64,000 nt of DNA from the NCBI RefSeq assembly GCF_043641665.1, contig NC_092190.1:9258048-9322047 (forward strand). Reading direction: 5' to 3'. Position numbers and translations under genes: made by a program. This document shows positions 13,301 through 26,700 of this stretch, in pieces. Below the pieces are notes generated by a model. That model saw nothing but the letters and a program-made list of their open reading frames with translations, searched no databases and was not told where the DNA came from. This DNA is from Enoplosus armatus. Its lineage: Eukaryota; Chordata; Actinopteri; Centrarchiformes; Enoplosidae. Positions within the stretch are counted from its first letter, which is position 1; the number at the start of each line of letters is the position of its first letter.

Positions 13301-16300
13301 GGCTTGCGCTTGGGAAGGAGTTTCTTCACACTCTTAGGACTTTTACTAAGATCCTGTAGATGGGGGGGCAGAAAAAAGAAGTGACAATTAGAAAAGCAAC
13401 ATAACAAAAACACATGGAGAAGTCTTAACTACATAAAAACATGGTCCCTCACCTCCTTGTAGCAGAGGGCTGCGGAGGGTCGTAAAGGGGGTGCGGGCCG
13501 CAGACAGCTCAGACTCCAGGGTTTGGGGGTGTTGGGTGGCTCCAGTGGGCCCCACATCAGGGTGCTGTGAGACGTTCCATGGGAGGAGGGGTGAGGCAGG
13601 GTGTGGTAGGTGGGAGCCACGGTCATGGCCCTCCCCTCAGCATGCCGGGATGGGGTGAGAGGGTGAGAAGGGAGCTGAGGAACAAAACAAAAAGAGCCAA
13701 TGTAATAAGATTCATCATAAAACAGACAATTCTGCTCCTCCACTTAACTTCCTGATAAACACTCAGTAGATGCACCAACATATTCTGTTTAGTATGTTTT
13801 GATCAGAAAGAAACGATAGTCTTTGCTTACTTTGTAAAGCCGCTCTAATCAATATTTTTACAATTAATGAAATTGTTTTGGTTACTTTTGGGTAACTTTA
13901 CTGTTTTGGTCGGAAATAGGCTGAATAGGTTGTGTTTACAGCTTGTTCCGCTGCCCCCTTGTGGCCAAAAATATTTAAGAACTATATCATTTGGCTGAAC
14001 AAGGAGTGGGATAGATTGGAAAGATTTTTATGTAAAATACATTGAACACTTATTTTACATCTATTAAACCTAACTGATTCATAGATTTTAAAATTACTTT
14101 TCCGACAGTTACCTCTTGCCATGAAGCAGCCACCAACATGCAAATGGCCTATTGTAAATAAAGATATCATTATTGCTGATTGTTTATTCAAGGGATAAGG
14201 CTGAATGCTGATTGTTATGCATTTGTATTCATTTCATTGCAATGCAATCATGCATTATTCTACAAGAGAAATAAGCCACTTCACACAGGGCTACATAGTA
14301 ATTTTAAATGATTGGTAGGCATTATGTGATCTGGCCTCTAATGACATATTGATTTTAGGGTTCACATGATAAAATGAACATATATATTTACAATGTTTAC
14401 ACCACATTAGGTATAAATGAATTGCAAGAAAATCATCTGTAAGTGGGTGTAATCATTAGCTCCTGACCGTGTGGCAGGGAACAGTGAGTGGTTTGTGGCT
14501 GGGTGCTGTGGCTGCAGTGTGTTTGATCTGTCTGGTCAGGTGCTCCACCCAGTCCTGCAGGTCCTGCTGGTTGGTGCACACCACCTGGAGACGGTCAAAC
14601 ATTGTGCCTGCAGGGATAGAGACAATGTTCTTGAAGGCGTTATGCGCAAATTAATTAATTACTCATCTCAGCATCTTATGTAGCCTTACCATTGAGCTCG
14701 AAGGCGTTTTTATGGGCTTCACAGTCTTCTAGTTTGGTCACTGTCATGCTGGCCAGGGGCAGTTTTCCCTGCAGAGGGAAATCATCACCTCAGAATCAAG
14801 ACGCAACAGAGAGATTACCCTTCATCCACTCCATTAAGGTTAAACACTAGAGGGGGAATCGTACAGAGACTGATCTGGGGAAATGTTTATTACTGACCTG
14901 GAATATGAAGCCACTCATCCTGGGGCTGGCCGACAACATGAGGAGGACGTGAGGGAAGAGCATGAGGTAACGCTCACTCTTCTCCTGACAAATAGGAAGA
15001 GGTTCAAGAACGAGAGAAAAATAGAGAGGGAATGCAAGAGATGAGATCTAATCCAGTTTGTATACCAACAGTTCAGATCACAGATTCACAACGACATAAA
15101 AACCATTTCAGACAATCTCAGAGAAAAGTTACATTAGTGTGTGCATTATCTGGTGAGGAGAAATTGGCTGCTGACAACCATGCATCATCTTTACATTCAT
15201 CTTGTTTGATGAACTTGAATTAAATACTAATGATGGTACCTATGGTTTTAACCCAAATGTGCTACAACGTTAATTTACTGTTGTAATCAAATAACTTTAG
15301 TTAAATGACAATAAAATGACTCATTTATACATTGTGATATTACATTCACAGCTTAAGTTAAGCAAAATGTAGTGTAGAAGCAATAATGATAGCAGTTTAT
15401 AGGGGTTTATAGAGCAGGTAGATGGTGCTGGTACCTCTGAGCCAGGACTCTGGACTAAGACCTGGCTCATGTACAGCACAGAGCCCAGGGTCTTAATGTC
15501 ATCCCCCTCCCACAGCCGGATGGACTCTGTGAGGATCTGCAGCTCCAGCTCCTTACGCTTCCGCACCTCCTGGCACTGAGCCTGACACAATGGAGACAAA
15601 CACCTGCTTAAAGACCTGCTATGAATTTATTTCATTTCATATGAAGTCTGGTTACATGCTACGTCCGACAGGAGAGGAAGTGAGGTCAGCTTACAGACAG
15701 ATTCTTGAAAGACGCCATGCACTTCAGGATGTCTGGCCGGTCAGGATGACTCTCCTGAAACAAACATGTCGATTAATAGACACACATCTTAACACAAGTG
15801 GCTCGAGACAGATGTTTAGATACACACCTCCATGTGCCTCTCCAGCTCTTTGAGTAAGTTGGGGTATTTGTCGAGTCTCATAAAGGGTTTACTGAGGCCT
15901 GTGGTCAGGGTGAGGATCCCAGGACTGACCGCACCCCTCCCCTCCATAAACTCCCCCAACACTTCACTGCAAGACGAGGAAAAGAGAGACAGACCGGGAG
16001 ACAAAATAAATTATTCATTTAGCTCATTATGTAACCTCGACGACATACAATGATTTTTTCCTACCAACATCACGACCAGTTACTTCACAGCATTTTCAAC
16101 CAACACACTGTTCAAAGAGAGACTAGCTGGCCTCTGTTTGACACACACTGCTAACTCTCTTTGTCATTAGGAAGGAAAATAACTTTGAAGTAAGTAAACA
16201 AAGTTATAAAAGACCAAATATACCAAAAGCTGTAAAACAACACTGAATGAAAGACCCTCAGTTGCCAGTTTATTAGGTACACCGAGCTAAAGCTAATGCA

Positions 16301-17744
16301 GTCTAATACAACAGCCCTGCAATAAATCCTCCTTTCATGAAGGGATAATGTTCCTTTTTTGTTTTAACTGTTTTAGAGAGTTGTTGCTTCAACTTTATGA
16401 TCATTTTGGTGGCTGTTTGTGGTGTTGTTGTGAAATAACAGAAACACTTCTCCTTGAAAACAGGCTGAAAACACTTTAAAATTAGACTAAATGTAGTTGT
16501 TAGATCAGAAAATCAGAATCAGAATCAGATCAGATGTGTAAACGTACCCGTGCTGGGTTAGCACATTAACTGCAGAGGGGTGGTTGGAGCAGTAACCGGC
16601 ATAAAGAGCCTTCATCTGTGGCATGAGGTTGAGGAAGAAGCCTCCCACCTTCTGCTGGCTCTCTGGAAGCCTGAAGAAAAACAAAAGATCACACACTGAT
16701 AAAATGCTTTCTATGCAAACTCTTGTGCACAGATAAGAAGACAGGCCGGAGCAGAAGTATATGGAATGTGTGTTATCAGCTAAAAGCACAATATGTGATA
16801 TATTCCCTCATCAATGGTTAAATCCAACCTCCCTGTAGTACAGTCTGTCCAACACTAGATGTCCCTCTGCTTATTATGAAACAGTGAGGATGCTGCTGCA
16901 GTGGGGCCGTGTGTGCGGGGAGGGACTAACTTGGTGCACTCCTCCAGCGATTGGACGAGCATCTGCTGGAAGGTGCTGATCTCCTCAAGGTTTCCCAGAA
17001 TCAGAGCCACATCTGAGCTGCTCAGTCTGGAGGAAAAGACAGGACAGGTAAAGCAAAATGGTGACATGCAAAAAAGGTTCTGGTGTCATCGAGCTTTATT
17101 TGTGAAAGAGTCGTACTTGTCAACGCTCTGAAGAGGTCGCAGGTAATTCGTCAGGAGGCTCTGAAGGTCCTTGGAATATTCTGTCTCTGTTTCTAAAATG
17201 TTCTGCAACACCTGCAATAGAAAGTGAAAAAACAGTTTCAACTTAGAAAGTGTCCCTGTCTCAAGATTTGGAAGATCACAGTTTCTTTGTAGTTTATTTA
17301 ATCAGTTAGTGCCACAAATCTTTAGAGTTAGAAATCCATAAAAAACATTATAACACGAAAATGTTAAAATGTAAACTTTAACTCAAACACCTAAAGAAAC
17401 TACATAAACATAAGTTTTCACATATAGTGAAAACAAAATCAAAATATCAAAGTATAGCAAAGTCTAAGTTATGGGTTCCCCACTGATAAGAGTGACATCA
17501 ACTACTGTGATAAACTTAAATCGTAACAAAGCATATTGCATTATATATTTCATATCAGAGGATGAGACTTGCTGGCTAATTGACAATGTTACATTTTGAA
17601 AAAAGGATCAACAAACCAAATATTTTATTTATTTAACAGTGACCTAGAGTCAGCCAAGAGAAGCCAATAAACAGACCAAAATAAATTTCCAAATAACAGT
17701 AATCATCCCACATGTTCCAGAGCAACCTACAAGATGCATCCTGC

Positions 17745-17783
<39 letters not shown>

Positions 17784-20700
17784 CTATGTTTGAACTATAT
17801 AAAATAATGAATTCACTTTGCTCATCATGCAGCTGTGATGACAGTCTTACAAACCACACCTGCGCTCAGCTGCAGTAACATTTTCAAGGCTATTCACAGA
17901 GCATTTTAGACAAGAGGAGATAAAGTATGTTAATGAGTTGTGTAGACGGAGCTGCGGTTGAAGAGGTCAACTCGATTTTATCCTGTTACTCTGTGTTATG
18001 TTCCAGCAAGAGAACAAATACTGAATGGAAAACGCATGGATACAGGCACAGATAAAAAACAGGCACCAATAAAAAACACAGACACAATCCTTTAATTTCA
18101 ACATGTTGTTGTAGAGAAAGGAGAGACAGAGTAAGAAAGCAAAAAATGGGAAAAAAAGACTGATTTCAAATAAGTGGTTGAATTGCGTCCTTACCAAGTT
18201 ATAGTACGTCTTGCTGATTGCAGAAGTGTCAAGGCCTTTAGGCGGGCTCTTCAGAGTGCCAGACTTGGGGGACACCTGTTTGTCTGTGGCCAGAGGCAAA
18301 ATAAATATATTAGTGTTTAATATATTAAATGTATTTCTACCACGCATTATATCTAGTGTGACATGAAAATACTTTCAATAAGCACAATAGGTCATTTATG
18401 CAAGAAATATTATTATCATCATATAAAAGCGGACCAATAGGCAGCATTTGCTCTAGGACTGCCTCCCACTCACTTAACACTGCCACACCACTGCACATAC
18501 ATTGCTCTCACATAAATCACATTCATATCCAGCTGTTAATTCTGTACTTACACCTGCACTGTATATTTACACTTATACCTGCAATGCCTACTGCTGCACA
18601 GGCTGCATATATATGCAGCGAAGTGAAATGAGTATATTATATCTGTTAATACTGTTCATACTGTATATATCTTAGTGTATTCACATCTTCACTCCCAAAT
18701 TAAGAAATTAGAAATATAATTGGCTGCATAAAAATATGCTATTGGCTGTAAACAACAGCAAACTCCCTGTCAAAAAAAGCGTTTTACAGCACATCTAAAG
18801 CACAAAACATCTTTACACTGCCATATCCACAGTAAATGCACATAAACGTATCATTTATCCCATGTGCAACAAGTGCTCTTCATTCTAATACGCCACAAAC
18901 TGCCTCTTGTGTCCTCACATTGCTTAGCACTTCTTCATCTTGTTTTTATTCTTATTCATATCACTGTTTTCTTGCTTTTCTCAAATGAACCTTTATTGTA
19001 TTCTATATTTCTTGTGTACTACCAACACTTTTATTGTCTTCAATGGTCTTATGTTTTTATTGTATTGCCTTTCTGCAAAAAATAATTTCCTCTTGTAGGA
19101 CCATAAATATCCGACATGAACTAAAAGAAATATATCTATGTCGGTTGGGTGCTGATCAGAATCACAGATATCTTGATCATTGCTCCTTTTACTCACCAAA
19201 AATGATCATTAAATTGGTGGGTTGAGTAAATAAATGTCAGTGAAACAGAGGATCAGACTTTAAGCTGCCACCTCCTGCCACATGGCATCTCAACCTGTTT
19301 CACAAAAGGAAAAACAACAGACCACAGCAGGCCTGGAGAAGCAACAGATGTGGGGCTGTGTTGCTGTCACGAGGCCAGATGGAAAGGCAATGACAAAGGC
19401 AACTGTGATGTAGTGTGCTGGTTGGCAGTTTTTGCCTGAGAGGGATGTGAAAACGTCTGTTTAGCAAATTACTTAATCTTTCAAGCTGCTCTGTGATCAT
19501 TAACAGACACGTGCAGGAGAGGAAGACCTATTTCAGATTATGTAGTTTGAAGGATCAAACTGACTATTTTGGAGGTTGAAACAAATACGCAATACTATAA
19601 ATCAATACACTCCTGCATCGATGTTGTAATGAGGTACCTACCAGAGCCTTTGACCTCGCGGACATAGTTGCTAGGAAACCACCCAGTCCTGCCATTGAGC
19701 ATCCCCTCCCACCAGCCGCCGTCCTCCTGACGAGTCACGCTGATGATGTCACCCTTTGTAAAGGTGAGCTCATCCTCGTTGGTCTGCTGGAAGGTGAAAC
19801 GTGCCTTCACCAGCTGCTGTCCACTGTTTTCTGACATGTCCTGACAAACGAGGGACGGACGTCACGAGGAGGGAGAGAAGCGAAAGGGAAAGTGAGCAGA
19901 AACAGACATCAGGAGATGAACAGGTAGGAAGGTAGATGGTAGGAAGACAAGTGTCAACAAGAAGAGTTTTGCTACCAAACATCCGTTCATCAATCTTGTG
20001 AAACAAAGCTAACACTTATTGTGTAACATTTATTACTCATCATACTCTTTCCATCCCTCACAGATCTGACTATGTTGCAAACAAAACCTTTAAAGTACAA
20101 TGCCACTGTGACTGCAGTTTTTGCTCCCTTTCTGCAGTGTTTACCATAACAAGCTTTATTTTCTTGTACATTTTACCATCTATAACTAGCTCTTGCTTTG
20201 ACTGACTGAGTTGTGTCCGTAGTACTGTAGTGTATTTTATTGTGAGTGTTTACACAAAGCTTCCATGAAAATGCAAGTCTAAAGTGGGCGTCCTGATGTC
20301 CTTCGTGGTTAAGATGCATACCATACAATTGCAAAGTCTCAAACCTTTAACTAAGATGCCACGTTAACATTCTGCTAATTTCATTAGAGAAATTATATGT
20401 ACATTAAGTGTACTATCCTGCAAGAAGAACTAAATTATAAACAGTTCTTGCTGACTTTAACTAAAGTAATTTCACACCCATGGTACACCCACAAAGGTAT
20501 TTCAATTTATTGTGCCTGATTAGACCTCTTCTCAGGACCGTGTGGGCGTTGCTCTGCCAACCTTCAACATGAGCAGAAATCTAACCAGCAGGAATAACTG
20601 AAAACTAAATCTAATACATATAAACTTGGAAACAGTACTTGATTGTTACTACGTGTTAATGTTATTGTGTCTATCTTTTCAGTGACTCAGACTCATTGTG

Positions 20701-23700
20701 TTTTTAAACTATGCTGTTAGTGAGTGTTGACCTTACCAGACTGCGAAACTGGTTCTGCATCAGCTTGGAGGACCGGCCCAGTGAAGCCTGAGAGGACAGC
20801 GACTCAAACGACTTGATGCGAAGGGCTGAAGAGTGTCGGGCGCACACTGAATCACTGCCCACGCCGATATCTGGACAGAAAGGGCAAAATATAAATACAC
20901 CAGACCTGATATCTGCAGTCAGCGCCCACACACTCTGTCATGACTGTCTTTCATAAAAAAAGAAAAGAGAAAAAAACAAAAAAAAAACACCCACAGGCAT
21001 CATGTACACACACATTGCACACATTTTGACTAACCTGCAGTCACTTTATTCAGAGAAACCAGACTGCTCAGCACCTTTGAGAAGTTCAGTCCCAGCAGCA
21101 GATCACTGGCCTCAAACGGCTGTGGGTGAGAGAGGACAGAGAGAGGGAGAGCTTCAGCTTACGAGCCAGAGCGTCATCAGCAAGTGCATTTCCCTTTTAA
21201 AGCTAATCGCTTATCCCGGCGCAGTAGGCCTGTGTCACACTGCCAGCATTGAGCAGTCAATCGATAACTCTTGTTATCTTTGACAGAAGATGTGGGCGAA
21301 ACACACGAGCTCAGCAGACACACATATATCTACAGCAGCTACAAACAGACACTATTTACAGCGTTCCTCCATAGTGGTTGAATTATGTGCATTACAAAAG
21401 ATACTGACACAAGCTGAGTTCCCATGTCTACTTCATGAAGAGCATCGAAGGATAAGGTTGGCTATATTCTATATTTTTGACTTTATCCTACTAACAAGCC
21501 TTTGCTGTGTGGTCTGATATATAGGGTTAATTTGCGTGTTGCAATCCAATCATAATGCGGCCAGAATCAAGATAACAAGAACTCTCATCAATACCAAGTG
21601 TAAATGCAAAGGTTGATCAGATGTCATTTATCCAGACAACGGATACAGAAACATGCATTTTAACACCAAGTGTAAAATGGTGTGAAAGATCTAGGCTTGC
21701 AACTGACAATTATTTTTGTTACTGATTCATCTCTCTATTATTTGTTTGATTAGTCAAATTAATCATTCCATGAATAATAATGCCAGAAAATTGTGGAAAA
21801 TGTCCATCCATCAAATGTACCTGTTTGAGTGGGGCTGAATGTGACCAAAGTAACTGTCAAGTACCACACGATGGCGTCATTGTCTGTTCAGGTGGGTAAT
21901 CTTGTCTACTTATCATTTAGGTAGATAGTTCCTACTTGTTCTTCCTATATGACATTTGACGTTTGAGACGTTTGGTTATCTTTTGTTGAACGGGACAAAG
22001 GGTACGAAGTAAAAAGACATGTTTATATTTCTCAATGTAACGTCTCATTCTGGTATCGGTACAGAAACTCGGCAAGACTACTTAAAAAACATTTCAAAAC
22101 GATACCCAGCCCTATGTTTGAGTTTCCTACTACAGTAACCAGCTGTTTTAGAGGAAATATGTTGCCCTTTTAAAAATGATAAACTGTTTATTTGTTATCT
22201 GTTTTTTAAGATTTATGTCATCATTTGGGACGAATGCTGCGTTTGCGTCATATGGGATGTATGGTAAAGATCAGACAACTTAAAAGGGATGATTGTAGGG
22301 TTGGTCGAGTGAGGGATAAAATTACTTGCATTGACAATATAAAGACTATATTCATTACAATTAATCACACTGAACGACGGACTCTAGCTGAAATAAGGCA
22401 TCCCTGTTTGCTTGGCTTCAGGCACTTCCCGTATTATTAAGTCGGATATATTGGAGCTTTCAGAAAAGTAAAAAGTCTTTCCACAACTTGGATGTTGACG
22501 TGAACGCTATTTACAAGTCGGGGTAGGGACGTCATGAAGTGTCAACAAACAGACTAACGCAAGGAAGGCTTTGCTTTTTTCCACGGAATTTGTTGACAAT
22601 AAGAAAAATGTAAAATAACACCAGCCTGATCCTAACTGCAGTAAAGAGTGTGAGCACGGTCTGTATCACTATCAGTGCGACTCTCACAGGCCTCAGTATG
22701 AATGGCAGTGATTGTATCTCTGTTGATGACTGTAGTTGTCCTCTCTCTTCCTGTGTAACGGCTTCATGTGATTAGTTACTCTCGCTTCAGTTATATTGAG
22801 GGTGAGTGACTGTGAGATATGAGTCTCTTTCATCTTCCGCTCTGATTGCAGATATGTCCTGAGGGAATATGTGAATGGCTGTGTTTGCAAGTATGTGTGT
22901 GTGTGTACAAGCTACTGAAAGACTTGCTGTCCTTAAGGAACATTCATGTGAAGGCACCCTCTTCCTCACCCGTCTACACTGGGACTGAAACTACAACTAA
23001 CAGTCAGTGTTTGTACTTAACTTTTCTTTCCCACGAAAACTGCAAAAATGCTGGATCTTCCTCCATCTTAAAAAGTCATTTCAACAGATCCTCCATTAGG
23101 AAAAAAAAAAGCTACCAGCCTTCACAGCGAAACATTATGTAAATCAAAACATTCGTGCATGGAGATAATGAACATGACTAACATGACAAGCTTCGACACG
23201 TCCGCTCAGCCTCAGCATCACAGTCAGGTAATGACCCGTCAGAGCACGCTGAGTGCAACACCCCTCTGTGACTCAGCAAGCTGCAACAACGTGGTGAAAC
23301 GCTCCCACACTTGACGTGATCAAGGAAATGAGTGTTTACCTGCACGGGGCATTACAACCAACTACTCCACGTACACTACAGTTAATGGGATATGGTTACA
23401 GATCACATTTCTTCATAAGAGAGTACTTAAATATACAAAATGATATTGAAATATTAATGCTTCTTCCCCTTACAGTTAGCATCCAGAGTAGTACAACTGA
23501 CTACAGTGAGGACATGCAGTATGTAACGATACGGTTTAAGTGCTGACTTTCAGTTTTAAGGGTGATTGAGGGTGTTCACATCCATATTGGGTGGACACCA
23601 TTGGACCTCTCTTTTTTTACAAATGGTCCTCCAATTTTAGGACAATATAACAGGACAATGGTCCTAAACATACAGACAAGGCAGCCAAGCATTTCTCTTT

Positions 23701-26700
23701 AAGGCCTAACAGAGGAATATTCTTCAACGGCCAAGTTAGTCACCAGACCTCAATCCAACTGATCATGTGTTTTAGTCCCTGAAGACAGAAAGCCCCAGAA
23801 ACGAACAAGAAGTCAAGATCATAGCCCGACTGATGCTGGATTTTTGAGGCCAATATCGATATTTGAGAATTTGCAAAATCTGATTTGATGTATTGGCGCA
23901 GCCAATTAATTGATTATTTTGGTGGTAATGGATTAAGAGTCTCCTGTGAGTCGAGACAGATGGATCCGTGATTATTCTCAGGGTAGACGCAGGGTGAGGT
24001 TACTATTCCAGAGGGACCAGTGGGGTCATGGGAATGGGTAATGATCACTTCCTGTGGTCAAAGACATTAGGGGTTAAGGGTCAGCAATAGCAGCTGCCTA
24101 AGCGTCAGACGTGGTCTTGAATCTGCAAGAGGTATCCAACTCAGATCTAAAAAGATGAATCCTGCTGAAATATCCCCATTGGACGTGGAAACACAGCAAG
24201 GCTAACATGTTGATGCTCAGCCAAACATGCAGCTTAACTCCATTAAAAAGAGGTAGGTCAGGACTGCAAAAACAGAGCGACTATCTGTCTGTCTTTCTTG
24301 TGTAAGCGGCCACTGCTCTAATCTGCAGCCGCAGCTACCTGGGGTCAGAGCCAGCAGTGCTCTGGGCTTTGGAGAAGATCCATCTTTTGCTCTGCAGATG
24401 GTGAGCGGGAGGACTGCCATGTCCTTAACTACTTTAATCCTGCTCTGTCCGGTTCACTCAAAAAAAAAAGGTCACATATATTTGAACACACTCTTGCACG
24501 CAAGGAACACAGTGTAAAATAAATGGTGACGGTACTGAGTGCAGTATCTCCGCCAGTGAAGGCACAAATCAGCAAGACATAAAGGAGTAGTTATGATGGG
24601 GAACTTGACTATTTGTTACCAATAAAACAGCAGATTATTGCTAAACGCTGCTGCCAGAACCCGTCCCTGTAGTGAGCCAAAACAAACAGAGGCCTTTTCC
24701 AATAAAATCATGATGGATGCATTTTGTTTCCCTGGCGTTTCTGCAACGACTGACGGGCATGTTTCACACACTTCATATGACAACACTCTGTCTCACCCCA
24801 TCTCCACCTCTTGTTCGGAGGCTGGAGACTCAGTCGGGTGAGGCAACACTGAGGAACACTGAGTTGTATTGTCAAACTAGGGTGGTTCAATGACCCTTCT
24901 ATGCACTGGCCAACACACAGCCTTAAACAGCACACTGTCCTCCATTTGCTTGACATTATGGAGGTATTTTCACCAGCCATAACTACAACATAACCAAATA
25001 CTTCTACATAGGCCTGCAAGGGTGAGGTGCTTAATCTAAGGACATGTTTAGACTTTACACCTTATAATAATAAGACTGTCATGACCTTGTTAGGACCTAC
25101 TTACATAACCATGGTCCTATATTGTTCATAGCTGCAGTGGCAATTTGTTCTTGACGGCAAAATGTTTATATACGGGTTAGTGTGATGTGGTGGTGACAAT
25201 AAAGCCACGAGGACAAAGCTCTGCATTAATTAGACAGCCTGCACATCACGCAGGCGCTTCTGAACGTCAGTGGGGAAACGTGAACAAGCTACAATATAAT
25301 ATCTTCATCACTTAGAGTTGCTTGAAGTTGCCAAAATGTGGCAAATGTATCGCCACTGGACGGACAGGGCGATCTCTCTCGGCCGGGCGATGGGTGATTG
25401 TTCCCGGCTTGCAGTTCACTCCTCCTCCCTCTGTCAGGGGCTCCATGAACCCATTGTTTATTGTACCAGTGAGTCCTCTTAAACACGCTAACTCCACATT
25501 TCAAACAGCACCTCCGGCTGTTAAAACAGCGTGGCAGAAACGCAAGGCAAGCCCAAATCTGGAAGAAGAAAAAAAAAAAAGGTACTTACCTCGACGCGAA
25601 ACGATGTGCAGCCCTTGAGAAACTCCTTTATGTTGTTCAGGCACTCGCCGTCGTTTTTCGGTTCTTGGTAAATCTGGAGAGACGGAAACGCAGGTTAGAG
25701 ATACACTCCCAGTTCACGCTGCGGGTTTGTGGCTTTTCACACTGCGGTTTTCCGAGAGTTCATTAGCCCTAAAAAAAAACGTATCTTCTTCAAATCTACA
25801 CGCACTCTGTGTTTTGCACCGGGCCTGACCCTCCGGGAGGCTGAACGCAGATCCCGCAGCGGGGAAGTGGAGGAGGCTGGAGTGCTGGGTGGAGGGAAAT
25901 GACGTTGACAAATAAGGATCCCCACTGATGCTGTTGCAGCCTATGGGTGCTTTGGTGTTTGATAATAACCTACTTCGACAAAGTGCTGAAGAAGAATTCA
26001 TTCTACCCTCATTGATGCAGATAGGGTGGACAAAATATTAGAAACACCTCTCAGTATGAGGCGATACAAGTCAACAGCAGCACAATGCAGACTCCAGAGT
26101 TACCACACTGATCTTTTTGCCGATCTGTTGTATTGGACTTCATTAGTTTTAGCTAGGTGTAGGCCTACCTAATAAACTGGCAACTGAGTGTATTTCATGA
26201 TTTAATACAGTATGACTGATACATCATTTGATTGATTTAGATTCTTTTTAACCAAAACATAACATAAACATTCTTAATAAGGATCCCTTACATTTGATCA
26301 TTAAAGAATTGTGACTAAGATATGTACTGATCAAGATATTTTATAATTGAAAAATAAACTTGTCAATTCTCCCTGGTGGACAAACCTTTTATCTGCAATA
26401 TCTGCAATAAGTTAACACTGGCTGATTCATCAGTAGCACTCTAAATACTACTACTACCTCTACTATTACTCCTACTAATAATACATAACAGGTTCCACAT
26501 ACCATGTGCCCCACTTTTTCCCCATTTCAGTGTTGCACTTATATAATAATGTGTATGGTGTCTCTAACATCCCTGGGCGAGTCATTCATTGGCTGGTCAC
26601 ATCGAGCCACTGTCTGGCCCAGATGTGGCCCTCATCTGGTTCTGTTTTGAGTTCCCATGGCCACACTTCAGTCACCACTCTGTGTGCACAGTAGAAGAAA

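Larger units (their letters stand above)
21120..25589 (-). other. arhgef7: arhgef7 intron 2
   Basis: A 4.5-kb intron holding the transposase remnant at 23585-23830 and a partial repeat at 21690. The rest has no exon-like ORF I can support. Confidence 0.75.
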
